DNA of 64,000 bases, taken from Prosopocoilus inquinatus. Taxonomy: Eukaryota > Arthropoda > Insecta > Coleoptera > Lucanidae. The position numbers and the translations under genes are program-made. The stretch lies in contig CM069879.1 of the NCBI GenBank assembly GCA_036172665.1, forward strand, positions 21,987,924 through 22,051,923, written 5' to 3'. How positions within the stretch are numbered: position 1 is the first letter of the stretch; every line of letters begins with the position of its first letter. The notes below the pieces were generated by a model, which made no database searches, was not told the DNA's origin, and saw only the letters and a program-made list of their open reading frames with translations. Below, piece after piece: positions 9,608 through 19,987 of this stretch.

Positions 9608-11844
9608 TACAAACTATTTTTTAGCATGTGCTTAGGCATCTGTTTGTCGTATTTTACCGCCTGTTTGGCTGTACATTCTGGACTTGTAATTAGACAAGTG
9701 CACTCATGAAATTCTCGTGTGTTATTTCCAATGCAGAATGAAACATATGGTATGTTTAGAAAATATAGCCGAACTATCATAACCACGTCCTACGGACACA
9801 ACTTTATTATAATGTTATAAATAAATTGGCTCGTGCTTTGCTGCTCTGAATTATCAGCATAATTAATGTGTAATCTATGTACTAAACATCTGACGTGGAT
9901 TTCGCCGTGTTCGACCAGGAAGTTTAATGCGCTCTTACTTCAAGCGGAAATTTAATCCTTGTTATAACCAAAACGCTCATATGCAGCTAAGATATTTATG
10001 AATAATAAATTTACGGCCCGGCATAATTCATGCCCGGACGTGTAGGTGCATCGGGCGGAAAATCGGTGAATATTTAAGAAAATCGATCTCTTGTGTGTCT
10101 TTGGGGCAATTTTTCATGTTACATTTTTGTTTCAGGTGAGTCACTCACTGCACTAGGCTGCTGAATGTTTTGCAGGAGAGCGTGGGTATGTATACCTACG
10201 TATATACAGGCTGACCTGAATGTTCTTTGTTTGTTTAATACACGGTGATAATAATAATATTGATGATTGCACAAGTAACAAACTTTGACTTTTCTGCAAC
10301 CCCTTATGGAAAGAAAATACCGTAACAATATCGTCATGAAAACGCTTCTAATTTGTTGGTATAACATTGGTTTTATATTTTTAATGAAATCAAGAAATTA
10401 AAAGTAACGCTTGCTTTTACCATCGTGCCATTTTGGGTACTTCCCCGAATCGGTTTTTATCGTCCGAAAAACCTTCCCCCCGCGCGGTATTTGTTCGGGC
10501 AAAGTGTTATTTAGGCGACGGGTACTTCATAAAACACTTGTACAGAGCCGAACGTCATATTCACGCACCCCACATACACACACGTACACAATTTATTGCA
10601 ACTGCCGCGCCAACGGTATTGTATAATGTTTTCCATGTTTTACGTTTTGTTTCTGATTGTTTATCGGCGTTGTTTGTTGCGCACAGGGGGAGTTTCTTTT
10701 TCCGAGAGCGCGCATTGTACCCGGGCTTCGTTTGTATTCCGCCCCGTCGGTTATTGTAATTGACTGATGGAGTAAATTTCTGTTTGAAATTCCAGCTGCA
10801 TTACAATTAATTACCACCGGTGTACATGTACGTACGTACGTACGTACAATACAGCATACGTACAATGGAAGCGTGCTATATTTTCGGTTCTTTCGACATT
10901 TATATCGTCTGCTACACGTAATTACAATTAGACATAAAATACAGTATTGCATTTTTAAATTGGTTTTGTGACAGTGCAATAGTGATTAATTGCCTCAACT
11001 ATTAAGATGGTCAGCTGGATACCGAACCGCCCTGTCAATTTAATACTATGAGTGTGTGTACAAGAGTCGGCATTGCAGTAGTAGTAATGTACACACTTTG
11101 AAGGCAATTCTCTAAAATACTAGTAGTAAGTATAAAGTGAAGAAAGATACAATCTTAATTGTACAACATTCCTAAATTCACATATGCCAATACACGTTTT
11201 TTTTTTTTCATTTGTTGTCAGCATCGTTTATTGTAATTTACCCGTATACACTTATGTTATTTTCTATAGCTCTCTGAAGTGTAGCAGTGTAAATGTTACG
11301 GTTACGACTTATCCTATACGTGCATTTTACCAGCTGTATTTAGAACGTTCATAGTTATAACTAGAGCCGAGATTACATGCAAATTGCATGTTTTGTTGGC
11401 AAAATTTTGTCTTTTCGGGAGATATAAATTTAGAATTTAATGAAGTAATTAGAAAAATGCATATTTTGCATAGTTTAAGCATCCTGAGAATATTCGGTGA
11501 AGAAATGCATAGTAGTGCATATCTCAGCAATTTTTCAAAAACAAGATCAAACTCGATTATCTCGAAGGTACTATTGCGGCCTTAACATTTCACACGATTT
11601 TTTGTCAAGTAATATGTTTTAGTTGAAATTTTAGTTTTGTAAACCAGGGTTTCCCTTCATGTTTGATACCATAATCGGACCGCCGAAGGAACGGAGTGAC
11701 TAGGCGTTACCCTCGTGGCAGGGACGTATTTACACCAAACGCCAAAACAAATACGAGCACACTCTAACCAATGATTACAGACAGACATCGTAGGCTAGTG
11801 TAAATTTAAACTAAAATAGTAAAGGAGACTGTGGTTTAAGAGAT
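9608..11844. other. no gene; simple repeat (GTAC)n inside
   Basis: No transposase, reverse transcriptase or host domain is visible. A (GTAC)n run lies at about 10822-10847. Open frames at 10433-10759 (plus) and 10593-10979 (minus) overlap each other on opposite strands and match nothing I know. The string CCAGGGTTTCCCTTCATG at about 11645 resembles a hAT end but has no partner. Confidence 0.4.
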
Positions 11845-12070
11845 AATTCAAATTAACCTCCGCTCACAATAATTTTTATATCTACAGTCTACGGATATAC
11901 GTATTATCAGGATGATTAGGCTGTTTTTAGATCCTTTTAGTGATGATTAGGTTGTTTTTAGATCTTTTTAGTGCTTTTAAGTTGGTAGCGTACTGAAGAT
12001 GGCAGCTTAGCTGCCGAAATACGTATCTACGGATGTAGAAATTATTGTGGGCGGAGGTTAATTTCAATTA
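11845..12070. mobile_element. MITE with internal hammerhead-like core
   Basis: The inverted ends are about 55-60 bp. The left starts AATTCAAATTAACCTCCGCT. The right ends GGCGGAGGTTAATTTCAATT, with ACAATAATTT in the left arm answered by AAATTATTGT in the right. Inside, a unit near GATGATTAGGxTGTTTTTAG is tandemly duplicated (about 11910-11970), followed by the ribozyme-like core. The 3' half of that core lies in the right arm. Confidence 0.8.
11989..12031 (+). ncRNA. hammerhead-ribozyme-like motif
   Basis: In order: CGTA (stem I), CTGAAGA, a single extra T, GGCAGC-TTA-GCTGCC (perfect 6-bp stem II), GAAA, TACGTA (palindrome), TC, then TACG, which pairs with CGTA. This meets the CUGANGA...GAAA...UH scheme. 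It departs from consensus by the bulged T between the core and stem II. The palindromic stem III would need to work as a dimer, as proposed for short-stem-III hammerheads. Confidence 0.55.
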
Positions 12071-13396
12071 TAGTGTAAATTTGTCGCTACTTATCTGACA
12101 GAAACGACAATCACGCGTATATCACCCAGTTCGGCGACCTAACTATATTGGCATATTGAAAAGTTATTTTATTTTTAAATTATTTGCTTAATATTTTATC
12201 TACAGCAAAGAAGTAAGCAGAATGAATGGAAGTAAGAAATGTAAGTAAAACCTTTTTCTACTTCAGAAAGCATGTGCTTTGATGTTTTAAAATTTACGCT
12301 AAAATTTGAAATCTGACATTCAAAATGATCAAAATTAATAAAAGTCGTTAAAACCGTATTTACAACGAAAAATTTCTTGCGCTTTTCTTTTCAAAATTGT
12401 GTTCTTTATTTATTGGTATCAAAACTCAAGTTTTAACCTCTGTCAAAGTAAAACATGTTATCATATAAAATGATACCAGGAAAAGGTTTATGAAGTTTTA
12501 TGACAGTGTGAAACAGTGAAACAAGTTATGGTACCATAAAATCGTACAGAAACATGTATTTGTGTCCGCTTCATAACATTTCTTTGCTAATATTTTTTGG
12601 TCAGAGCGCGTCACAATTAATATATTTAATAATTAGAATAATACAAGTTTACCAGCTCTAACGATTTTCGTAGTAAATTTGTCCACAGATTCTTTCGTAT
12701 TTCGGACAGTGCGCCTATTGTCCGAGTTCGTAGCTGTTTAACTATTAATTGCTCTTACCATTTTTCGTCTAATCTAAGAATCTTCCAAATACTACCAATA
12801 ATTGCACTGCAGAAGATATTACTTCTTCGTCATCAGACGATTCTCACTTTCGTCACTTGTATTTGCAACAATAAGTGATTTTGATATCTGCGGTGCACAC
12901 TAGTATACACACGCTTTAGTGCAGCTTAATTCTTTGATAAATATACTGAGTATTTCAAAACGTACGGAGGAAATTGAAAAGGCGGCTGTAGGATATCAAA
13001 ATAAAGCTCTTTTCTTAATGCGTCTTTGACCAAAACCTAACAATAAGAAAGTTAAGTGTTTTTTTTTCTATTTTGGGTTGAACAATGAACGATATATTTT
13101 GTATATCAACTAATAACTTTTACTAAATAATAAAGATGGATAGGTTTAAATGTCTTATTTTTAAATAATTTTCAATAGCGAGTGATTCTAACGAATCGAC
13201 AAGTACACCGCGTTTCGCATAAAATATTTCATTTTCAGTAACAGTTGCATCGAAAAACTCAAATAGTATTTAGTTTGTTACTTTAATATCGACAAAAGTG
13301 TACCTATTTATTTATGAATCAATATTAAACGACATATTAGTTAAAATAATAGATCAATTAGAAAAGAAGATGCTCACTCAGTATTTTGAGATATAA
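12071..13396. other. no gene seen
   Basis: AT-rich DNA with only short open frames. I see no terminal repeat or coding homology. Confidence 0.4.
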
Positions 13397-13825
13397 CACG
13401 CATGTCACAACTAATTTTTTAGTGAAAATAGTCCCAGCTGATGGTGTGTTAGTTGTGGAAACAGTGTAATATTTGTGATAGTTTTTTGTTTTCAGTAACA
13501 AAATAAAATTTGTAGAAACTAATTTTCATATTTCTTAACAATGAAAAAAGTAATGATAGCTTATAAAAAAGCAGAAATAACTAAATTTTTATTTTATGCA
13601 ACTAAACCACCTACAACTAATTTGTCTTATTTGTCACAAGCACAATGGAATTTTTAGATCTTTTTAGTGCTTTTAAGTTGGTAACGTACTGAAGATGGCA
13701 GCAATTTTTAAAACGATTTTTATAACTATAGGCGTCAAATTGTCTGACTAAAAAGTACGTTACGATAGCATAAACAATACAACAAAACAAATTATAGTTG
13801 AAATTACCATGTAATTTTTAAGAAG
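13397..13825. mobile_element. CACGC-ended MITE, copy A
   Basis: This is an inverted copy of 15554-15947. Shared blocks include GTCACAACTAATTTTTTAGT at the left and ACTATAGGCGTCAA plus TAGCATAAACAATACAACAA at the right. Copy A lost about 20 bases just after its CACGC start and the last bases of its other end. It also carries an extra segment of about 56 bp (13652-13707) that is absent from copy B. Confidence 0.8.
13652..13707 (+). repeat. fragment of the 11.8-12.1 kb MITE
   Basis: Bases from TTTTAGATCTTTTTAGTGCT through AACGTACTGAAGATGGCAGC match about 11955-12006 with one or two changes. The match stops exactly after the 5' half of stem II of the hammerhead-like core. Copy B of the host MITE lacks it, so it is an insertion or template-switch patch. 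Confidence 0.75.
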
Positions 13826-14904
13826 TTTATTATGCTCATGTTCGATAATTCTATTGCTGTGTTAGTATTAATTTGTGGATCTTGTTTTACAGACCAATTG
13901 CTTGTTTAGATTTAATTTAAATTAATGCACATTTACATAGATCAAAAATTTATTTATAGCTCATCTAAAAATTTCCCTTTAATTTATACCTATATCTTCT
14001 TGATTAATAAAATTTATTTCACAAACTGCAAATTTATTATTAAATAAACTCTAAATTTATCACATTAACCATTTACAAAATGTTTACGTTGACCCGATTT
14101 CTGGTTTTGCTTTAATTAATCAACGGTTCTTAACAATACAGAGAGCCGTTTTTGGTTGCTAAAACAAAAAATTAAATAATCTTAACTTTTATGTGACACT
14201 TTTTTAAATAGTTGTTTCGTATAAAGCATTGTTCAACTAACTCTTAAATATCCCAAATTTGAATTTAAAACGTAAAATATTACTTCGGGTAAGTAACTCT
14301 TGTTTCTTAATTAATTTCACTTTAAACTCTTGTAACTTCTTAGTTATTGATTTTTTATTAAAAGTTTATTAAGAAAAAAGTTTTAATTTTATCTCATCAA
14401 GCTGTCCTATCAATTTCAAGTTGCGTTGAAGCATATTTTGGGAAAAAAGTTTGCAGGATTGTAAAGAGACCTTTTATGTATAGTAAGTAGCTTTTATTTT
14501 ATCAAATAAATATTAACAAAACTAAACAAACTAAATTTAATCAAGCCCAAATGATAAACAAATTGTCGTTTATTAATTTGAATTATTTCAAAAAGTCAAG
14601 TTTACGTTATATTCGCGGCCACAACGAATGAATGCATTTTACAGAACTGTTTTATGTTCGTATACCTGCAGTCACGGATAGGTGATACAAGAGGGAAAAC
14701 TTTTTAATCACTAATTTCTCAGAAAATTTAATCTTTATAATAATTTTTGCCGCATTTGAAAACCTTACTTTTCATGTTACTTTTCCTGCATATAGACATT
14801 TATCACTTACATTCACAATCTTCCACATTTTTAGACTTTTCTGATAATTTTTTAATGGGATGAAGTAGATGCAAAAAGAGATCTGACGTATTTTTTATTT
14901 CTAT
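13826..14904. other. AT-rich, no gene seen
   Basis: This could be the decayed 3' part of the hAT element whose transposase fragment starts at 14905, but I cannot read any conserved hAT C-terminal motif here. Confidence 0.35.
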
Positions 14905-15553
14905 TTCATGCTGGTTTTAATCATTTTGAAACGCAATCACTTCCGTTTCTGTTGCAGAGATATCTTCGCCAAACTTCTGCATAACACAAGTTGCAAACTG
15001 TTGGATATTATCCTTGGAAACCATTGTATCAATAGTAGTTTTCGAAGGTACTACCTGGCAGATAAATTTGTCAGGAGATGAAGAAATCGGGCCTATTTGT
15101 ACACGGTATTTACTGTTATAGGGTTCCAATAGATTTTGAGATATCTTTTCTGAAAGAATAGAAAAATGCCTAGTATCGCGGTTGATTAGGTTTTATTCCC
15201 AAAACTTTTTGATAAATGCTTTATATCAGAAATCATTTCCGCTAGTTCTTTGTCTCTCACCTGAAGCTACAAATTAAGTTCATTTAATTTTTCGGTGATG
15301 TCCACAAGAAAACCAAAATCTCTAAGCCAGATCATTTAATTTTTCGGTAATGGCCACAAGAAAACCAATTCCCGATCAGCAATCGGTTTATCGCGTTGTT
15401 TGAAAAATTGAACTATGGCAGATAACAGGACATCGTTGAAACGTTTCAACACTCGTTCTCTACTTAATCATCGGATCTCCCAAAGTGAAGAAGTAGCTCT
15501 CCGTACTGACAGTCAATTTCATGGGCCAAGGTTTTGAATAATCTTTACCTCTA
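14905..15553 (-). pseudogene. hAT transposase, C-proximal part (ZBED5/GTF2IRD2-like)
   Basis: Minus-strand reading gives conserved pieces of the hAT transposase family that includes the domesticated ZBED5, FAM200 and GTF2IRD2 proteins. The pieces in order are YGELLLHF, LSRERVLKRFNDVL, IVQFFKQRDKPIADRE, then LRDFGFLVDITEKLNELNL and LQVRDKELAEMISDIKHLSK. After that only a weak frame remains (14917-15129). Stops and frame shifts separate the pieces. The segment carrying VDITEKLN is partly duplicated on the plus strand as two TTCATTTAATTTTTCGGT blocks near 15280 and 15335. It continues the fragment at 17330-17760, from which it is separated by the 15554-17324 insertion. Confidence 0.85.
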
Positions 15554-15947
15554 CACGCTTAAAAATGACATGATAATTTCAACCAATTTGTTTTGTTGTA
15601 TTGTTTATGCTATCGTAAATTACTTTAGTCAGAAAACTTGACGCCTATAGTTATGAAAACCGTTTTCGAAATTCCATTGTGCTTGTTACAAATTAGACAA
15701 ATTAGTTGTAGGTGATTTAATTGCATAAAATAAAAATTTAGTTATTTCTGCCTTTTTATAAGCTGTCATTACTTTTTTATTTGTTAAGAAAAATCGAAAT
15801 TAGTTTTTGCAACTTTTATTTTATTGCTGAAAACAAAAGTATCACGAATATTACACTGTTTCCACAATTAACACAACATCAGCTGGGACTATTTTCACTA
15901 AAAAATTAGTTGTGACATCAAAAACTTAGTTGAGATCTTTAAGCGTG
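15554..15947. mobile_element. CACGC-ended MITE, copy B
   Basis: This unit of about 394 bp runs from CACGCTTAAAAATGAC to GATCTTTAAGCGTG. It is the more complete of two copies and matches 13397-13825 in inverse orientation. It is non-coding. Confidence 0.8.
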
Positions 15948-16384
15948 CAATTTTCACTCATTTGGCAATTTCTTCGATTCTGTGTCTTTAGTATTTGATT
16001 TAAAATTGAAACTGGAGATTTTGTTTAACAACCACGTTACCAGAGAGATTAAATTTATCCTACTGGCAGGTAGCAAACAGTTTAACAGAGTATTGAAAAA
16101 CTGGGCCTAAACCATTAATATTAACATCAATGTTGCATTTCTTGTAACTAAATTCAATAAACAAGATACCACGTTACATGTGTAATTTTCTTTTAATTTC
16201 CGTTTTACTTTTAAGAACGATAATCACCAAAAACCTTAAAAACGTGTTCGAAGCAACCCCATGTTACGGTAGATATCCAGACATCTTTTGCATTTTCAAA
16301 TTTCACAGTATTTGCTACTGTAAAATTATTTAATAATAATAATATTTACTGTCGCTTATAAACAGATGTGAATATTGTTATCCA

Positions 16385-17324
16385 GAGTGAGTCTTTTATC
16401 TTGAGATAACGCAATATCTCGAGATAACGCAATATCTCGAAAACTACACATCGGGTCAAAAAGCGTTGTGAATACAATTTGTTCGACCCGAAGGAGCCTA
16501 TCTAATTTTACCAATCGCGACCTCCCACCCCAATTCCCAATGGGTCTGTCTGGAGGCAACTTTTAAATCACAAATAGGAACCACCATTTCTTATTGCAGA
16601 TTCGAATTCTATGCCTCAAACTACGTAAGGTTTGTCGGAATCTTTGTTTTGGATTCCTGGCCGATGGCATTGAATTTTTGCAAAACCTATCTTTAGCCTT
16701 ACCCAGGAACAACGACGTGGTGCACTTACCGAAATAATATTACAAATAAACACCCTGATCATCATCAGAAATTTAGTTGGGATTTTTAAGCGTTACCCAA
16801 GAACAATGTAGTAGGTTTCTGTTCCAATCGGGGTGCTTGTTTTAGGGAAGTCCCCTCTCCTCTCACCACCGGGGTGTTTATTTGTAATATTACTTCAGTA
16901 AGTGCATCGCGTCGTTGTTCCTGGGTAAGGCCAACTATAGATTTTTATCTTGAGAGAAGGCAATATCGTGAAAACTATGCATAAGATCAAAAACTTTGTG
17001 AATGTAGTTTATTCGATCCGAGGGGTCTTATCTAATCATACCAATCGCGACTCCCCACACCCACCCTCATTGGGTGGGGCTGGAGGCAACTTTCATATTG
17101 CAAATAGGAACCACCATTTTTTATTGCAGATTCGAATTTTACGCCTCAAACTACGTAAGGATTGTCCGAATTTCTGTTTTGGATTCCTGGCCGATGGCGT
17201 TGAATTTTTGCAAAACCTATCTTTAGCCTTACCCAGGAACAACGACGTGGTGCACTTACCGAAATAATATTACAAATAAACACCCTGATCATCATCAGAA
17301 ATTTAGTTGGGATTTTTAAGCGTG
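16385..17324. repeat. direct duplication, two units of about 400 bp
   Basis: Unit 1 is about 16385-16785 and unit 2 about 16942-17324. Both contain ATAGGAACCACCATTT, CCTCAAACTACGTAAGG and GTTTTGGATTCCTGGCCGAT. Both also contain CTTACCCAGGAACAACGACG and the end TTAGTTGGGATTTTTAAGCG. The spacer, 16786-16941, carries an inverted piece of the same sequence (TTTGTAATATTACTTCAGTA, GTTGTTCCTGGGTAAGG). Unit 1 starts with a 20-bp repeat around CTCGAGATAACGCAATAT. The identity is high, so the duplication is younger than the hAT it sits in. Confidence 0.85.
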
Positions 17325-17329
17325 TAGTT

Positions 17330-17760
17330 TCATAACTTTGTTTAGTTTTAAAAAGTTTCCACATAACGCTAGATGATGAACATGCAGTGGTGACAGAGAA
17401 ATTATGGAAAACATTCACCTGTACGACATAACGACACCAGACCCTTATCACAACCCACCATAGCTGGAGCGCCATCGGTAATCAAGCCTGCCATTTTTGA
17501 TATGAGAATTTTCTCAGATGAAATAATATTTTTGAAATGAGAAAACAACTCCTGACCAGCAGTATGCCCTTTTTAGTGGAATGAATCTCAGAAGATGTTC
17601 TTTTATCGTAAAATCCAGTTGCAGCGAAAAATAAACACAGTTATCTAAGTCAGTTCTTAACTGTCCACAAATATCATTGCTTATAACTTCTACTCGCCTC
17701 ATTACTGTATTAGCAGAAAGTTGCATAGATTTTATAGCGATTTAAAATTTTAATGTGCAC
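17330..17760 (-). pseudogene. hAT transposase, N-proximal part (ZBED5/GTF2IRD2-like)
   Basis: Minus-strand reading gives, in order: LSANTVMRRVEVISNDICGQ, LRTDLDNCVYFSLQLD, KEHLLRFIPLKRAYC, ISKMAGLITDGAPAMVG and the conserved HC of CHHCMF. A frame change follows to HHLALCGNFLKLNKVMKL. These are signature stretches of the ZBED5/GTF2IRD2-like hAT group, including the TDGAPAM region of the RNase H-like core. The expected D after SLQ.D.S is damaged, and a stretch between CVYFSLQLD and KEHLL is deleted. The frame stops at the ATTTTTAAGCGTG end of the insertion and continues at 15553. The upstream BED-finger region cannot be read with confidence. Confidence 0.87.
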
Positions 17761-18049
17761 TTAACCTATTTTCGTTTGTTTAGTTTCCCGATCCAAGCTA
17801 ATGGAATATGCAAGATCGTAATCCCTAATTAAAGCCCCTTACACATGCGCGACTTTGTTTCATTTTTCTGCTAACCTTCAAGAAATAAGCGGATCGAAAT
17901 AGCATCTTCAACTTCTCCACTCCAAATTTACTGAAGCTTACTATTCATTTTATTTTTCAGTAAAAAAGCGTGCGTGTCTTAAAAAAAAAGAATGGCTTTA
18001 ATTGTGCCGGTCTGCGATCTTAAGTTATTTATACTTTATTCTGAGCACT

Positions 18050-18262
18050 TGACCGTATAAAAGCGGGCTGCATGTCCCCTGAACGCTAAGCACCTCTAAC
18101 GGACGTTGGAAGCTGACAAATTCAATCAATTTGTCAATTGCTAAGACTATTTTGTAGTTACTGGACGCTCTTGTACCGAGATAAATTGTGTTTATCGCTG
18201 GACTGCTTCAGTTTCACGTTTTCGTTATTTACGTGATTGGATTTTGCTTAAAGACGGTGAGT
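18050..18262 (+). promoter_or_regulatory. TATA promoter-like stretch with splice donor
   Basis: TATAAAAGC lies at 18056-18064. About 200 bases later the string AAGACG|GTGAGTAAG (intron start 18257) is a strong donor consensus. A spliced 5' leader reading rightward would fit, but no downstream exon was found before the hAT end at 18602. It might be the leader of a lost transposon gene or of a distant host gene. No transcription evidence is available here. Confidence 0.3.
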
Positions 18263-18601
18263 AAGGGGCGAGAGAGTCGAGAAAATCGCATCGATTCTTG
18301 ATGTTCTGCTAAATTAATTTTATTTTATTTTGAAAAATATATAATCGTTTATTTTTCTACATTTCATGATTCTATTTGTATTATCCCCATAGCTACTATT
18401 CATGTTATTTTATCTGTTTTTGAAATTTTTATACATCCCGTACATACCAACTTCTCTTCAACGAATTATTATAAAATTTTCTAAAATAATTTTCAATAAA
18501 TTTTATTATTTATACGTCATACTTTCATTACGTTGTTGTTAGTGTTTTAATTTCATATGCTTTCTTGTACTTAAAAAATTTTCCACTTTATTCGTTTGGT
18601 A

Positions 18602-18740
18602 CAGGGGTTCCCAACGGGGTCAATAATGATATGGACCATTTTGGGGGTCGATAAAGTCTTCACAGGAGTCGACGAACCGATAGGGGTCGGCTGGGGCTCG
18701 ATGAACCTCTTGGGGTCTTTTGAGGGGTGGAAATTACGAA
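18602..18740 (+). repeat. hAT left terminus
   Basis: CAGGGGTTCCCAAC opens this stretch, followed by several GGGGTCG-like blocks. This is the usual appearance of hAT ends in the ZBED5/GTF2IRD2 group. It reads as a left end with the element body to the right. No matching right end or transposase was found before 19.98 kb. Confidence 0.5.
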
Positions 18741-19774
18741 TTCTTGTCTAATGGAGGCCTATATCTATAATTTATTAAAAATGTAGAAGATTTACAAATA
18801 TTGACTAAATTTGGATAAAACATTTTACCAGAATCAAACTGTAATAATCAAACTTTAATAAATGAAACAAATGAATAAAAATTATAAAAAATTAAGAAAT
18901 AATTATTAACACAGATACGATTGTATACTATCGACCACATGATAATTAAAAAAAGACTCGAATAAAAGAAAGAAAAAGACGATCAACTGATAATCAAGAT
19001 AAAAATAAAATACCGTCAAATCCAATAAAACAAAGACAAAAGACGATCATCGGCGAAAATAAAAATGTGTAAAACGAACAATTAGTCGAATCGATATAAA
19101 AATTGACAAAAAAAAATTTAACTTGCCATTATTAAAGACGAAGAGCTATCAGTTAATAATTAAAAAATCCAAAAAGTTAGAGACGATCGATCTATACGAT
19201 TAAATGTTATACATATAAAAGAAAGTCAAATCTAGTTAATGAATTTATTGTTACGACTTCGGGGTTCGCAAATAATTATCGTCACTTGGTTTCAAAAACT
19301 TTAATTAAACACGGTTCAAAATGCATAAAAAATATTGCACAATACTTATTTTAATAAGGAACACTTCGATGTGTCGCTCAAGATGTTCGCACTATCGTTG
19401 GATAAATGTAAACTTGTTCAAATCCAAGTGCCAAGTGCCAACCGGTGAGAGCCGGTTGACCAATAGATGGCAAAGTCAAATCGCATAAAAGAGAAGACAG
19501 TTTCTCAATCATTTGTGTTTTGACTCGCTCTGTATAAATGGTGGCAAATGGGACAAATGTTTCTACCAGGAAGTAAGTTTCGCCTATTTGTAAGTATATT
19601 CGTATTCAGAAAGTTTATTTACAAATGACTTCTAACGTTAGAGAGAACTAACTTTAAAGTTATATTAATTTTAAGAGAAAAGTGATTATAACTTATTAAC
19701 CATCCGATATAAGATATTAAAACTTTATATTTTTAGAAAGGGCAGGATCAAGACATTTCAAAAAGTATGTCACA
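18741..19774. other. AT-rich, no gene seen
   Basis: This may be the body of the hAT element starting at 18602. It is dense in A/T with many GATA, CGAT and AAAAT strings and no coding frame. Confidence 0.35.
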
Positions 19775-19842
19775 TACAGGGTGTTCCATTAAAAAAAAAA
19801 TGTAACTTTAGTCCGCAGTAACTTTACGGAATATCCTGTATT
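19775..19842. mobile_element. very short TA-flanked MITE
   Basis: TACAGGGTGTTCC at 19775 faces GGAATATCCTGTA ending at 19840: 13-bp inverted ends with two mismatches, flanked by TA. The start matches the GGTGTTCCATTAAAAAAA end of the palindrome at 24.5-25.2 kb. Confidence 0.45.
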
Positions 19843-19987
19843 ATTAAAAATAATTTTAAAATATGGATATTTACTTTGCTAATCATTTGCCGCAGCTGAA
19901 TTTTTAGTATCTCCTTAAATAACTTTATAAATGACCAAATTCAGAACTGAACTCTGTATACATACTTTAGATTTTTATGTATTTTGC

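Larger units (their letters stand above)
15554..17324. mobile_element. 1.8 kb block with CACGCTTAAAAAT ends, inserted in hAT
   Basis: The block starts CACGCTTAAAAAT and ends with its reverse complement, ATTTTTAAGCGTG, with TA on both outer sides. The hAT reading frame is broken exactly at these ends. It contains a complete short MITE (15554-15947), an unclassified middle (15948-16380) and a direct duplication (16385-17324). Either one larger element carries the ends, or related copies inserted next to each other. No transposase is recognisable inside. Confidence 0.7.

Noticed and set aside
10433..10979. Two frames of more than 100 codons on opposite strands.
   Set aside because: They overlap, have no start context or domain, and include simple-repeat-derived residues.
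16950..17475. Frames of 105 and 109 codons.
   Set aside because: They span the direct duplication and the hAT junction. The minus-strand one mixes hAT residues with insertion sequence in a chimeric frame.
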